Notes under the pieces: generated by a model
What the model was told of the DNA's origin: nothing
The model's database searches: none
The model's input: the letters and a program-made list of their open reading frames with translations, nothing else
Source of the DNA: MGBC114844 sp910585855
Lineage (GTDB): Bacteria; Bacillota; Clostridia; Lachnospirales; Lachnospiraceae
Length of the DNA stretch: 64,000 nucleotides
NCBI GenBank assembly: GCA_965646165.1
Contig: CBFFYP010000014.1
Coordinates: forward strand, 1-64,000
Direction: 5' to 3'
Position numbers and translations under genes: made by a program
Shown: positions 8,919 to 18,792 of the stretch, piece by piece
Layout: every line of letters begins with the position of its first letter
Position numbering within the stretch: the stretch's first letter is position 1

Positions 8919-11525
8919 CTATTGTGTACTATTAATTGTGGCAATGATTTTATTAATCTCCATCATAAAGGCAGACTTCATCTTTCTCTCTGCCTCCGCA
9001 CGATCCAAATTATCAAACTCTTCCGCCTTGATAAATTCAATATTATTAGAAACAAAGGCATTAAACTCCTTGCTTTCAATCCATGAAATCACATACTCGA
9101 TTGACTTTACTTCTCGTGCAACAAATGACTTTTCTATATTGATTGCTCTGATAAATGCATGAAGAAGCACATCTCTTAAAATATCAATATCACAGGCAAA
9201 ATCTCTTTTCATATCTTCATAAGTCCGATTGCTTCTAAGCTTTGCAAAATAATTGGCATATGCCTTTTTAAATTCTGTCGGATTAGAAAGATCCGCCTGA
9301 ATCGCATTGTTTTCTTCCTCTTCCGGCAATTCCTTTACAATTCTTTGCAGCAGCATACTTACTTTTGCCGAAATAGTAGTCTGATTTTCATTTTCCACAT
9401 CGCAGTCTTCTAAAATATCTGTAATAATCTGATCACATTTTTCATAATCTCTTTTTACAATCGTTGTAATCAATTTCAAATTCATCGGCGAAAGTTCTTT
9501 TAATCCGGTAATCATCTTTACTGTATCTGCTAATTCCTTTGTCTTTTGCTCACAGGATTCCTTGTTCGAGGAACGATTATAATCATGAAACAGCAGCAAA
9601 TTACAAAGAATCTGATCTTTTGGTGCTTTGTGTATATAATCTAATTTATTCTCTTCTTTTAAATCAGGATTATAAAATACAGAAAAACTAAAGAAATTAT
9701 CCATTTCTGGAACAAATTTATTATATCGTTCTTCTGAATACGTACATTGTATCAATATTTCATAAATATCTCTGGAAAATCGCTCTATTAAGCTTTGATA
9801 ATATCCCTCATCTGTACCGCCGGTAATTTTATTGGAAAACTTTTCTTCTAATTGTGTATAAATTTTATTATAATAAGGCGAGGTATTGGAAAGATTCATT
9901 GCTTCCATCACAATCGACATAATATCCCCATGACATTTTATATGATTTTCTACTGAAATCGCCATAATTGCATGGAAAAAATCATGATACATCTTTTCAA
10001 ACTTCTCTCTGCGCAGCGGTGCTTCAATCGTTTGCGGTGCTTCATGTTCTGTTACACTAGAAATATAACATTTATGTGCTTTCTTTAATTCTTCTTCTGT
10101 AATCTGATAATTTTCTACTGTAATTGTATTTAAAATATATTCAGCAATTCCCTTTGACAGCGGCTTTTCTGACTGCATCTTCCCTCTTACAATATCATCT
10201 CGGTAGGACTGCAGATTCTTTACCACCTTTTCAATAAATTCACTTTTAAAATTCAATGCCAAATCAATTTTATCTCCTGTTGCAAAATCCTCCGTTTCCG
10301 AAACGGCATATCTTTTATTGACTTCCTCAAATGCAGCCGAAAGTGCACCTTTGATCTTATTGATACGTCTTTTAAACACTTCAAAACGGCAGGTTCGATT
10401 ATATTCCTCTAAAGCCATACGTATATCATTGATTCCGTCTTCTAATCCTCTCATCTTTAACGGGCTGATATAGTCATTGCTTTTATCTTCCGGCGGCAGC
10501 TTTCCGATTTTTTGCAGATGTGCATTAGAAGAACCAAAAAATATCCTGTCCTTATACTTTTCATCTAATATATTTCTTTTTGTAATCCATTCCTCATAGG
10601 TAATCTCTTTATTTTTTGAAATATTTGCCCGATCGGCTTTATTCGCAAATACAAATAATTTATCATTTAAAACCGTACCGTCATTGTCACACTCTCGAAA
10701 GATATCTAATACCTCCCCTGTCAGACTTGGTTCATCTGCTTTTGCTATAATTACAATCGCATCTGCACTTTTCATTCTGGCACGGGTTTGCTGCTGATGC
10801 ATCTCAGTTGGAGAATTAAAGCCCGGAATATCATAGATCAAAGCATTCGGCATTTTTTCTAATAATCTCGATCCAATCGTAATCTCCTTTACCGCAATCG
10901 CTTTGCTTGGTTCTTTAATAAATCCCTTAAATTCTTCAAATGCCTCCCCGCTAAACTGCTTTGTGGGATTTCCCAGATAATTTAGAATATTTTGTTTATT
11001 ATCAATCGTATCTAAGATATCTTGATTTAATGTACTGCCATATAACTTCTGACTGTTGGTATCTAATTTCTGGAACAGCTGCTCATACTGCTGTCTTGTC
11101 ATCAATTCAAATGCATATTTTTCAGAATTTGCAATTCCTATTTTCTTCAATTTATCCGAAAAATTTCTTGCAAATTCTTCCTTTGTATAAAAAGAAATCT
11201 CCGCAATATCTGCTTCATTATAAGCAATACAGGTAGAAGTATACGTGCAGCGTCCCTGATCGGTCGGAAGCAGGCTATTTTCGATAAAAGCATTGGAAAA
11301 AGAACTTTTCCCTGCTTTTTCCAAACCAACAATGGCAATTTCAAACTCATTATTTTTTAGTTTATGAAACAGTTTCTCCGAATCTGTTTTCCATTCAACC
11401 AACTTTTCCCTTAACGTATCCGCCATGATGGAATAACTATCCATACTCAGTATATTAGAAATCCCGTTGATAATCACTTCCAATATCCGAATATACTTTA
11501 ACTTCTCAATTTCCCAACTTCCCAT
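8919..11525 (-). CDS. Dynamin-like GTPase 2
   Basis: 868 aa from ATG 11525. The G domain has P-loop GLEKAGKS (67-74), DIPG (232-235) and NKAD (295-298). A very long insertion between P-loop and DIPG and a helical C-terminal half are typical of bacterial dynamin-like proteins. It is first in the two-gene transcription unit with dynamin 1. Start choice: ATG 11558 adds 11 residues but has no properly spaced ribosome binding site; ATG 11525 has AGGA about 11 nt upstream, which is only moderate. The two proteins share the fold but little obvious sequence, fitting an asymmetric pair rather than a recent duplication. Confidence 0.85.
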   Translation of the reverse strand: MGSWEIEKLKYIRILEVIINGISNILSMDSYSIMADTLREKLVEWKTDSEKLFHKLKNNEFEIAIVGLEKAGKSSFSNAFIENSLLPTDQGRCTYTSTCIAYNEADIAEISFYTKEEFARNFSDKLKKIGIANSEKYAFELMTRQQYEQLFQKLDTNSQKLYGSTLNQDILDTIDNKQNILNYLGNPTKQFSGEAFEEFKGFIKEPSKAIAVKEITIGSRLLEKMPNALIYDIPGFNSPTEMHQQQTRARMKSADAIVIIAKADEPSLTGEVLDIFRECDNDGTVLNDKLFVFANKADRANISKNKEITYEEWITKRNILDEKYKDRIFFGSSNAHLQKIGKLPPEDKSNDYISPLKMRGLEDGINDIRMALEEYNRTCRFEVFKRRINKIKGALSAAFEEVNKRYAVSETEDFATGDKIDLALNFKSEFIEKVVKNLQSYRDDIVRGKMQSEKPLSKGIAEYILNTITVENYQITEEELKKAHKCYISSVTEHEAPQTIEAPLRREKFEKMYHDFFHAIMAISVENHIKCHGDIMSIVMEAMNLSNTSPYYNKIYTQLEEKFSNKITGGTDEGYYQSLIERFSRDIYEILIQCTYSEERYNKFVPEMDNFFSFSVFYNPDLKEENKLDYIHKAPKDQILCNLLLFHDYNRSSNKESCEQKTKELADTVKMITGLKELSPMNLKLITTIVKRDYEKCDQIITDILEDCDVENENQTTISAKVSMLLQRIVKELPEEEENNAIQADLSNPTEFKKAYANYFAKLRSNRTYEDMKRDFACDIDILRDVLLHAFIRAINIEKSFVAREVKSIEYVISWIESKEFNAFVSNNIEFIKAEEFDNLDRAEAERKMKSAFMMEINKIIATINSTQ

Positions 11526-12092
11526 AAAAAGTATTCCTGCTACGAAAAACAAACGCATCCTGCATTGATATTGTTTACAAGCGTAAGTTTCTCTTTTTTC
11601 TAGCTTTTCCTTTCCTAATATTTTCTATTAATTTATTTCCCGTAAATTGGCAGAATATCTAAATTCTTATGTAAAAATGTATTTTAAAAATCCTTAACTG
11701 CATGTCCTTTTTCCGTAAAATACGCATATCAGAAGAGAGATCTACATCAGAACCATCCGAACTTACATTTTCTTGCCAGAGTAGAAAGATACAAAACCCA
11801 GCAGTGAAAAACCAGTCGAAAATAATATTCCTCTATAAACCTCTCCTCTGATTCAAGTCATTTTATTGTTTCATACACTTTTGCAAACTTTTTAGACTCG
11901 CTTATTTACAGGTCTTTCTAACTAGAAATATATAACAAAACCTACCTATTTGTCAAGACATATCTTTTACAAAAGCGAATCTATCGCCCTATTTTACCAG
12001 AATTTTTACTTCCAAATTTTGGAATATATATATTTAAAAAATCTTATATTTTATAATAGTTTCTGATAATTTTTGTAAACCTGTCACAGGAG
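11526..12092. other. Gene-free stretch upstream of dynamin pair
   Basis: AT-rich DNA that should hold the promoter of the dynamin operon. I see no ORF, RNA gene or convincing operator in it. Confidence 0.4.
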
Positions 12093-12246
12093 GCTGAAAT
12101 GGAAAGGAAGGTCTATTCCGAGTCCGCTTTCGCTTAGCATTTCCTATTTTCATAACGGACACATAAGGCACGAAAACACAACAATACCGTGCCTAAGTGC
12201 CGATGGGAAATGATGACCCTTCATAGACCTTCCTTTCCATTTCAGC
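12093..12246 (-). repeat. Family A element
   Basis: Complete copy in reverse orientation. The outer arms GAAATGGAAAGGAAGGTCTA and TAGACCTTCCTTTCCATTTC are a perfect 20-bp inverted repeat. The internal hairpin is GGCACG/CGTGCC. It sits 38 bp past the stop of the WYL regulator gene. Confidence 0.85.
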
Positions 12247-12284
12247 TATAGCTGGCAACAGAATAAAACAAAAACTTTCCTTTT

Positions 12285-13232
12285 CTAATTTAAACGTTCA
12301 ATCTCATCTCCCTGACTTCGCAGCCACATATCAATTCCACTTCCAAATACCTCTGCACTAATTGTATATACTCCATTCTCTTCTGAAAGAATCTTTGCTG
12401 TCGGTAAGCGATCCTGTACATTTTCTATATTGTCGCCATAATAGCGAAACTTTACTCTTTGAAGCTTTCCGCCATACATAAACTGAATTCGTTTTCTAAA
12501 TTCGCCTTCCTGAAAACGATCTTTATATGGAATATGAAACTTTTCATTCAATACTTTTAACTTTTTAATTCGATCTATCCGATAGATCGTAGGAAAGGAA
12601 TCATTCAGAACATCAAAGCGTTTCTGTACTTCTTCATCATCAATAAATGCTGTTAAATAAAAATAATATTCTGAAAACATAATTGCTGCTGGTTTCAATT
12701 TGCGCTTTACCATTCCCTTTTTTTTATTATATTCCACTTCAATATAATTATGTCCCTGTATTGCCTGTCCAATATCCCACATCATATCCATAAATTTTAC
12801 GCCATGTTTTAGTTCTACATAATAATATTCTTCATTCCTAATCAAATCTTTTATCATCTTCTGATCATCCTTTGGTACACAGCAAGAAATCAGCTTCGCA
12901 AGCATGATTTTCATTTCTTCTTTTATAAACGCTCTACTGTCTAATAAAATTTTACACAATGCCAGAATTTCACTATTTGTAAATTTCGTTTTTGATATAT
13001 GTTCTAAACAATATCCTTTTTTTCTGGGGTCATAAATCACTGAATCAACATATCCTTTTCTTTTTGTTTGCCAATCTAAAAAACTTCTAATATCATCAAT
13101 ATCTCTTTGTATACTTCTTTTCGTTACATTATACTCCTCTGCTGCCTTTGCCTTATTTATCGAACGTCCTTCCATTAAACCAGTATAAATCCCAAGAACA
13201 CGTTTTATTTTATCTTTTCCTTCACTTTTCAT
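12285..13232 (-). CDS. WYL-domain transcriptional regulator
   Basis: 315 aa. The N-terminal HTH (about 8-60) contains NKAKAAEEYNVTKRSIQRDI, a DeoR/YafY-type winged helix. The central and C-terminal parts are a WYL domain (about 150-230) followed by the WCX extension ending MWLRSQGDEIERL. WYL proteins are ligand-responsive regulators common beside defence and accessory loci, where the WYL domain often binds nucleic acid or nucleotides. The start at ATG 13232 has GGAGG 4 nt upstream. It is the last gene of the minus-strand run 18467-12285, 82 nt after the 421-aa gene, and may regulate that run. Confidence 0.85.
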   Translation of the reverse strand: MKSEGKDKIKRVLGIYTGLMEGRSINKAKAAEEYNVTKRSIQRDIDDIRSFLDWQTKRKGYVDSVIYDPRKKGYCLEHISKTKFTNSEILALCKILLDSRAFIKEEMKIMLAKLISCCVPKDDQKMIKDLIRNEEYYYVELKHGVKFMDMMWDIGQAIQGHNYIEVEYNKKKGMVKRKLKPAAIMFSEYYFYLTAFIDDEEVQKRFDVLNDSFPTIYRIDRIKKLKVLNEKFHIPYKDRFQEGEFRKRIQFMYGGKLQRVKFRYYGDNIENVQDRLPTAKILSEENGVYTISAEVFGSGIDMWLRSQGDEIERLN

Positions 13233-13314
13233 AATGCCTCCATTTTTTTACATAATCTGTCCTTTCCGACATCCTTAAAGTAACGAAATTATTTCTTCTC
13301 TTTTACTTCTACTT

Positions 13315-14580
13315 CTAACAATCACTGCCTTGAATTAATTTATTAAAATTCCCGAAGATAAATTCTTCTTTTATCTTTCTAATATACTTCGGATCGGTCA
13401 ATAAATGCTTAATTGTAACTAATAAACCTCCAATATCTAGCTGCCTGATTGCCTTATTATTTCCGCTTGCTATATTTCCTCCTACCCAGATTAAATTACT
13501 AGATGTCGCTATACTATTAGAATACATAATAATTTTTCTAGTTCTGACATTATACAAATCTTTTGTCAACGTTTTATTAGCATCATAAAGAAGTAAATGT
13601 ATTGTGCTTATAATAAAATTAATCAGATTAGATAATAAAGCTGATATTCCTGCCTTCACTATATCTCCTGTATTAATATAATTCTTTGTTATTGTTTCTA
13701 CATTTTTATTACTAAGAACTAAATTTGCTCCCAGAAATTGTATCCCAAAAGTGGTATACATGTCTGTTCCAATATGTATAATTTGTTTAATAAGTGCCGC
13801 TGTAAAAGCTTCTGGCTCTTCTTTTATCCTCCGATACATCTCCGTCAGCATAATGGAGGTACTTGCTTCTACTCCTATCAGGGGATTTTTAAATTCTTTT
13901 GTATATATGACATGATTAGTTGTTAATATAGGCAACCCTCCAACTAATGGTCTTTTTACGCATGTAATAGTATTTGTCATAATATTTGCTATTCCAAAAA
14001 TCAATCCTGCTACTGGATCATGTCCTAAAGTTGAAAATCTATGATTTGCTCCTTTAAATAATCCTAGTTTTCCTTCCATTACAAATTCACTCAGATCAAA
14101 ATCCCATTCAGGAATATTTTCTCGTTTTAACATTCGAGCTAATGCCTTTTCTGTCAAAGGGGAAGTTGCATCATAAGGTACACCTTGAGTTGAAACAATA
14201 TGTTCCATAGAAGCATAATAAGGACGTTCTGATATACTTTTTCCATTATTTAATTTCCCTAGTATCTTTTCCTGAAACTTATGAAGGTTTTCTTCATTTC
14301 GATTCCCTTTTCCTGCATTTTCAATATTTGTAATATCATTGACGATAACAATTCTTGTCAGTTGCAATGCCACAGCAACAAACAAAAACATGATATCCAT
14401 ACCCTGCAGACCTGTCTGTTTTTCAAACTCTTTATCTAAATTATCTAATATTTCTTTACTATGATGCGCCACATCTGCTGCTCTGTATAATTCATTTGCT
14501 GTCATTTCCATATTATTCAATATAACATTTACATCACTATAAAGAGCCTTTCTCTTTCTTTCTAAATCCTCTAAAGCCAT
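13315..14580 (-). CDS. Unknown membrane-associated protein
   Basis: 421 aa, not recognised. The N terminus is helical (residues 1-50), followed by a hydrophobic patch (GMDIMFLFVAVALQLTRIVIV). A motif LGHDPVAGLIFGIANIMT around residues 185-205 and several later apolar helices (IKAGISALLSNLINFIIST) suggest membrane contact. Start ATG 14580 has GGAGG 9 nt upstream. It follows the DUF697-type gene by 18 nt and so belongs to the same operon. I cannot assign a catalytic function; the His-Asp of GHDP is the only motif that looks like an active-site candidate. Confidence 0.7.
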   Translation of the reverse strand: MALEDLERKRKALYSDVNVILNNMEMTANELYRAADVAHHSKEILDNLDKEFEKQTGLQGMDIMFLFVAVALQLTRIVIVNDITNIENAGKGNRNEENLHKFQEKILGKLNNGKSISERPYYASMEHIVSTQGVPYDATSPLTEKALARMLKRENIPEWDFDLSEFVMEGKLGLFKGANHRFSTLGHDPVAGLIFGIANIMTNTITCVKRPLVGGLPILTTNHVIYTKEFKNPLIGVEASTSIMLTEMYRRIKEEPEAFTAALIKQIIHIGTDMYTTFGIQFLGANLVLSNKNVETITKNYINTGDIVKAGISALLSNLINFIISTIHLLLYDANKTLTKDLYNVRTRKIIMYSNSIATSSNLIWVGGNIASGNNKAIRQLDIGGLLVTIKHLLTDPKYIRKIKEEFIFGNFNKLIQGSDC

Positions 14581-14598
14581 TCCATATATCCTCCACTT

Positions 14599-15732
14599 TC
14601 AGCCAGTCCTAAGTTTTGTCAACTCATTATACTGATCTCTCATTTGCATTACTTTATCATCTAAAAGTTCTGTATTATAACCTTGTTCTTTTAAATATCT
14701 ATTTTGTTCCTCAAGATTCTTCATATATGCAGCGTACTCAGAAAGTAATTGTTCATATTCCTCAACTTTTTCTTTTATGTTCTCTCTTTCCTTCATCATT
14801 TTATCTGCTTCCTTACAAAGTTTTACTTCATATTCTTCTGATGCCATATAATAACCTTGCTTCATGCCATCAATTTTATACTTTGCTTTTTCTTTTTGCT
14901 GCAAATCAAAAAAATGTGCTGCTGCCAGCCAGCCGATTGATTCCGTTAAAGTAAATGCTGTTGCTGTATTAATTGCATTGCCAAGCCCGGGAATCCAACC
15001 TAATAAAATTTGTGTAGCACCTCTCCCAACAGCGGCTGCAGCTGCTCCGCTTATAATACCTTTCGCCAATCCCTCTGTCACCCTAATGCCAAATACTCCT
15101 CCTAATGATGTAATCATAGTAATTTGAATCGGAGTAATCACTGCGGAATCCACAAGAGGAATTTGAGCTAAACCAGTACCTACACCGCCTGCTGCAACAG
15201 ATGCTGCATGAATAATAGCATTGCATTTCATTGTCTGTTCTTCTGTCAAACCTAATTTTCCTACTTCTCCTGATGGCTTAAAACACATCATATCATTATA
15301 ATCTAAAACTTTTCGCTTTAATTTCCACAAAACATTTCCTATATTCGCTTTATCAAAAGAATACTCCGCTATGGATAATACATCTCCATTCGAAAATGTT
15401 ATAGTCATAGAGGCATCTGTAGTATCATATATCCTTCCCTTCTTATCTGGTTCGATTTCTATATTAACAACATCCTGATAATTAAAATAAAATACTTTTT
15501 TTAACACATCCGTATAATAAATACCTGTTGTAGTAAATACAATTCCACTTTTTCCGCCCATTATACTTGTATCCAAAAATGCTACAATATTTTCCGTATT
15601 TATATTGGAATCAAAAGTTTTTGTTATTTTTGCTTTTGTTTTATCTGAAATATCAGGATATGTATAAAGTTTATTATAACCAGTGTCTAAATTACTTTTT
15701 ATAATATCTTTCAGTTCTTCTCTCTTATCCAT
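14599..15732 (-). CDS. PH-like / DUF697-type membrane protein with coiled coil
   Basis: 377 aa. Residues 45-140 look like a bacterial PH-like domain (beta-rich, with TTTGIYYTD and VFYFNYQDVVNIEI). Residues 170-275 are an Ala/Gly-rich membrane region with VGTGLAQIPLVDSAVITPIQ and GWIPGLGNAINTATA, the pattern of the DUF697 domain that is fused to or encoded beside Era/dynamin-type GTPases. Residues about 295-370 are a charged coiled coil. A second DUF697-type protein is encoded at 19396-19920. A ribosome binding site AAGGAG precedes ATG 15732. With the dynamin pair nearby, a membrane-platform role is an attractive inference. Confidence 0.75.
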   Translation of the reverse strand: MDKREELKDIIKSNLDTGYNKLYTYPDISDKTKAKITKTFDSNINTENIVAFLDTSIMGGKSGIVFTTTGIYYTDVLKKVFYFNYQDVVNIEIEPDKKGRIYDTTDASMTITFSNGDVLSIAEYSFDKANIGNVLWKLKRKVLDYNDMMCFKPSGEVGKLGLTEEQTMKCNAIIHAASVAAGGVGTGLAQIPLVDSAVITPIQITMITSLGGVFGIRVTEGLAKGIISGAAAAAVGRGATQILLGWIPGLGNAINTATAFTLTESIGWLAAAHFFDLQQKEKAKYKIDGMKQGYYMASEEYEVKLCKEADKMMKERENIKEKVEEYEQLLSEYAAYMKNLEEQNRYLKEQGYNTELLDDKVMQMRDQYNELTKLRTG

Positions 15733-15769
15733 TTTTTCTCCTTTTGATAAATAAATTATCTAGTTTACT

Positions 15770-16159
15770 TTAATCTATTTCTTTATCCATTGGTCTTTCT
15801 ATCTCAAATTTCATCTCTAAAGCAGTTTCTAGACGTTCTATTGTTTCTTTTGTAAATTTATATTTTTCTACACTCTTCTCTGCACTTTTTAATTTTCTTT
15901 TTTGATCGGCATCCTGAAATATCATATAAATTGCGAATGAAATATCCTTTCTGTCTTTATCTGTCGTAACAATCAGTTCTCCTTCTATATAGAGAAAACC
16001 ATTCTTTTCCCAGTTTCGAATCTGAGAGTCTGTATATTCACTAAGAATCTCCAAATAAGTTTCCAGTTTATATTTGCCTTGTATAGACTGTATCATATAT
16101 TGAAACGAATCGAAAAACACATCCAGAAGGGATTTTTCTTTATTATGTTTTTGTTCCAA
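15770..16159 (-). CDS. Hypothetical protein
   Basis: 129 aa, not recognised. It is mixed alpha/beta with a helical, charged C-terminal half (DADQKRKLKSAEKSVEKYKF). The start is TTG at 16159, with AAGGAAG about 8 nt upstream; no ATG is available near. It sits between the DUF697-type gene (38 nt away) and the 52-aa ORF in the same direction. Confidence 0.65.
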   Translation of the reverse strand: MEQKHNKEKSLLDVFFDSFQYMIQSIQGKYKLETYLEILSEYTDSQIRNWEKNGFLYIEGELIVTTDKDRKDISFAIYMIFQDADQKRKLKSAEKSVEKYKFTKETIERLETALEMKFEIERPMDKEID

Positions 16160-16200
16160 TTTACAAACTTCCTTCTTTTTTCATTTATTTTTTTTATTCA

Positions 16201-16359
16201 TCACTTTGAACAAGAATTAATTTCCTTTATCATCTTTTTACACATTCGATCTGAAATTTCTCCTTTTTCTCTTCTCTTTTGCAATTCCGCTACTTTTTTA
16301 ATTCGATCCTTTTCTGCAAGTCCTAAAAAATCTTTTGCTTTCCCCTCTACTAATGCCAT
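16201..16359 (-). CDS. Small protein, 52 aa
   Basis: Short ORF beginning MALVEGKAKDFLGLAEKDR and ending INSCSK. ATG 16359 is preceded by a strong AGGAGG about 12 nt upstream, and the ORF fills the gap between the 260-aa and 129-aa genes. It is strongly basic and helical, with the run KKVAELQKRREKG. Function unknown; it may be a small partner or adaptor of the neighbouring membrane proteins. Confidence 0.7.
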   Translation of the reverse strand: MALVEGKAKDFLGLAEKDRIKKVAELQKRREKGEISDRMCKKMIKEINSCSK

Positions 16360-16387
16360 CTCTCTTTTTTCCTCCTATTTCTATTTT

Positions 16388-17170
16388 TTAGAGATCTTCT
16401 AGTCTAATCTCTTCTGATACAATATTTCCAACACGATCCATCGAATCTTTTCTTTTCTTTACAAAATAGTCATTAATCCGATAAGCTGCTTTATAATATT
16501 CTGGAACAATCTCCTCTATATTTAATTGTAGCTGTTCCCTCACAGGGTCTTCCTCTAAATTAATCCGCTGTATCATAAACTTTCCTTCTCTTTTTTTCAC
16601 TACACAAAGCTTATTCATTGCATCATAAATCAATTTTGCATTTGGTGTATAATGTGTATAATTTAAATATGGATTCGGAACTCGTTCTAACTCTGCTATA
16701 TCTGCTATTACTTGTTCTGTTAAATAATGTACGATCGGATCTAACCATTTCAATTCTTCATCATTTTCTATGTATTCCTTCTCTACACTAACTGCAAAAT
16801 TCTCTGTAATCTCTTCAAAACTGCTTTCATAAGGCAGTACTTTATACCACCATGACAGCCGCCGATTCCACCTTTCCTCATCCATATAACCACATTGCAT
16901 ACAATGTTTTTTTAAATAATCATTAAAATCTGCCTCATTTCTTTTTCGAATCAGCTCCTCTAAAAACTCCAAAATGGTGTCACGTAAATCAGGCAGTATT
17001 ATAGCTATTACTACTGCAATCAATATGAAAACCACGAAACCAATTAAAATCGGAACAATGCCAATCCATTGAAAAATCAAAAAACTTATTATAAGAGCAA
17101 TAAAAAGGATTCTATGTTTTTTTATCCATTCCCATACAAATACCGCAAACTTACCAAAATATTGTTTCAT
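16388..17170 (-). CDS. Membrane protein of unknown function
   Basis: 260 aa. Two closely spaced transmembrane helices near the N terminus (ILFIALIISFLIFQWIGIV and the following VVFILIAVVIAIILP) precede a soluble domain of about 190 residues with CMQCGYMDEERW and YLNYTHYTPNAKLIYDAMNK. No family recognised. ATG 17170 has AAAGGA upstream. It lies 14 nt after the preceding gene in the AAA+ operon. Confidence 0.7.
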   Translation of the reverse strand: MKQYFGKFAVFVWEWIKKHRILFIALIISFLIFQWIGIVPILIGFVVFILIAVVIAIILPDLRDTILEFLEELIRKRNEADFNDYLKKHCMQCGYMDEERWNRRLSWWYKVLPYESSFEEITENFAVSVEKEYIENDEELKWLDPIVHYLTEQVIADIAELERVPNPYLNYTHYTPNAKLIYDAMNKLCVVKKREGKFMIQRINLEEDPVREQLQLNIEEIVPEYYKAAYRINDYFVKKRKDSMDRVGNIVSEEIRLEDL

Positions 17171-17184
17171 CTTTTTTCCTTTTT

Positions 17185-17535
17185 TTATCCGTTATTTTTT
17201 ATCTGCGCTTCTAATTCCGGCGTTAAATCAAATTCATCTTCGATTGTTGCATATTTTCTATACTGTGGAGGTATTTCCTCTTCCTTTTGCTCTAATGTCA
17301 CAATTTTTTCATGCCATGTTCCTAACTCATCCTTTGCATAATGTTTGGTTCGATTTTGAATCCGATCTCCTGCTCTTTTAATAAATACAGCCGATCCCAT
17401 CAAAATTCCTTTTATCTTTCCTTTTAGTTTTTGAATTACTTTTTTCATAAAACTAAGAATTTGATTCCAATACTTTGCAATTATTGTCCCCCCTGTAATA
17501 ATTGCTGCTCCCAATATCAATGCAATCCCTATCAT
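17185..17535 (-). CDS. Small single-pass membrane protein
   Basis: 116 aa. An N-terminal transmembrane helix (MIGIALILGAAIITGGTIIA) is followed by a basic segment (KKVIQKLKGKIKG) and an acidic C terminus. The start overlaps the stop of the AAA+ ATPase gene by 4 nt (ATGA), with AGGAGG 10 nt upstream, so the two are translationally coupled and probably act together. It could anchor or receive the ATPase. Confidence 0.7.
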   Translation of the reverse strand: MIGIALILGAAIITGGTIIAKYWNQILSFMKKVIQKLKGKIKGILMGSAVFIKRAGDRIQNRTKHYAKDELGTWHEKIVTLEQKEEEIPPQYRKYATIEDEFDLTPELEAQIKNNG

Positions 17536-18467
17536 AGCCTGATTCCTCCTGTCTTTCCTAATTGTTCTTTTGCATATGCCTCTGTCACTTCTCTGGTTTC
17601 TGTTATAACCTCCTTTTCTTTTTCTGTATCTCCTTTATTAGCACGCTTGCTAAGCAGTATCCTCTCTATTTCCTGTTCAAACTCCACTTGTTCTAAATAC
17701 TCTTTTTTTGCCCTTGCCGTTCGAAGAGCCGCTGCTAAAGTAGCATTAGCTATATCACTTCCACTTATGCCATTATATTTTTTTGCTACTTCTGCTATTG
17801 ATATTCGATTCGGAATCGTATCCATAAGATAATGATTTAATAATTGATATCTAACCGCTTCATTTGGCAAATCAAAACGAATATGATATGGTATTCTCCG
17901 CATAAATGCTGAATCATAATTCTGAATAAAATTGGTTGTAAAAATTACCATTCCCTCAAAGGAATCTAATAAAGTCAATAAAACAGATCTTGTCTGATTG
18001 ACACTGACATCTGCTGCACTGCTCATATCTGTTACTCGTCTGCTCAATAGTGCATCTGCTTCATCAAATAAAATCAATACGTTTTCCTGCTTTGCATACT
18101 GAAATAAAGAAACCAGATTTTTTGAAGTTTCTCCCACATATTTCGATTCAATATCAGCATAATTTACTTTTAAAACTTTCATTCCCAATTCACTGGCAAC
18201 CGCATTGGCAGCCATTGTTTTTCCAGTTCCCGGTTCACCATAAAAATTAATGCAAAAATTCATCGGCTTCTTTATCACCTTTCCTAGTTTCCATTCCTCA
18301 AATACTTTCTCTTTATACTGAAAAATAGAAATAGCATCCATAATAAAACCTTTTAACTGTGGTTCTATTACCATATCAGAAAACTGATAACTTGGTTCTG
18401 AAACCAAAAATACAACAGAATTCTTTTCTTTTTGTTTTTCCTGAACTGGAATTGGATTAATTGGCAT
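17532..18467 (-). CDS. AAA+ ATPase (single-domain, membrane-remodelling type)
   Basis: 311 aa. Walker A GEPGTGKT (77-84), pore-loop-like KYVGET (109-114), Walker B LILFDEADAL (131-140), sensor FTTNF and an arginine-finger-like FMRRIP are all present, so it should be an active ATPase. The pattern matches classical AAA proteins of the FtsH/spastin/Vps4 class, without a protease domain. The C-terminal about 60 residues are a charged helical tail. ATG 18467 has AAGGAGAG upstream. It is the first gene of the operon running to 12285, and it faces a divergent XRE regulator across a 325-bp gap. Substrate unknown; the neighbouring membrane proteins are the obvious candidates. Confidence 0.85.
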   Translation of the reverse strand: MPINPIPVQEKQKEKNSVVFLVSEPSYQFSDMVIEPQLKGFIMDAISIFQYKEKVFEEWKLGKVIKKPMNFCINFYGEPGTGKTMAANAVASELGMKVLKVNYADIESKYVGETSKNLVSLFQYAKQENVLILFDEADALLSRRVTDMSSAADVSVNQTRSVLLTLLDSFEGMVIFTTNFIQNYDSAFMRRIPYHIRFDLPNEAVRYQLLNHYLMDTIPNRISIAEVAKKYNGISGSDIANATLAAALRTARAKKEYLEQVEFEQEIERILLSKRANKGDTEKEKEVITETREVTEAYAKEQLGKTGGIRL

Positions 18468-18792
18468 CTCTTCTCTCCTTTTCTTTTGAATTTTGATTAA
18501 AACATTTCACTAAAATATAGTGTATCATTCTTATTATTTTTTTACAATGAAATCCCCATACTAAAATTAAAGATTCCTTTTATAAAGCTGTCACCGGACA
18601 CTGAAATCAAACACATCAATATAGTATCTTCTTTATTCATTCTAAAACCCCTCTAAAAATCAATAAAAACGACACACTTTAGCAAAAGTATATCCTTTTT
18701 ATTCTTAATTGTCAATTATATTTATCTTAATATGATAATTTCATTTTACATTTACTATTGTATACTGTTTTTAAAAGGAGTGTTGTATTTTT
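18468..18792. promoter_or_regulatory. Divergent promoter region
   Basis: 325-bp AT-rich gap between the AAA+ operon (minus) and the XRE regulator gene (plus). A TATACT at 18761-18766 is a plausible -10 for the regulator gene; its -35 is unclear. Likely site of control by the XRE protein. Confidence 0.4.

Noticed and set aside
15770..18467. Prophage fragment
   Set aside because: No phage structural, integrase or packaging genes; the genes form a single operon with matching ribosome binding sites.
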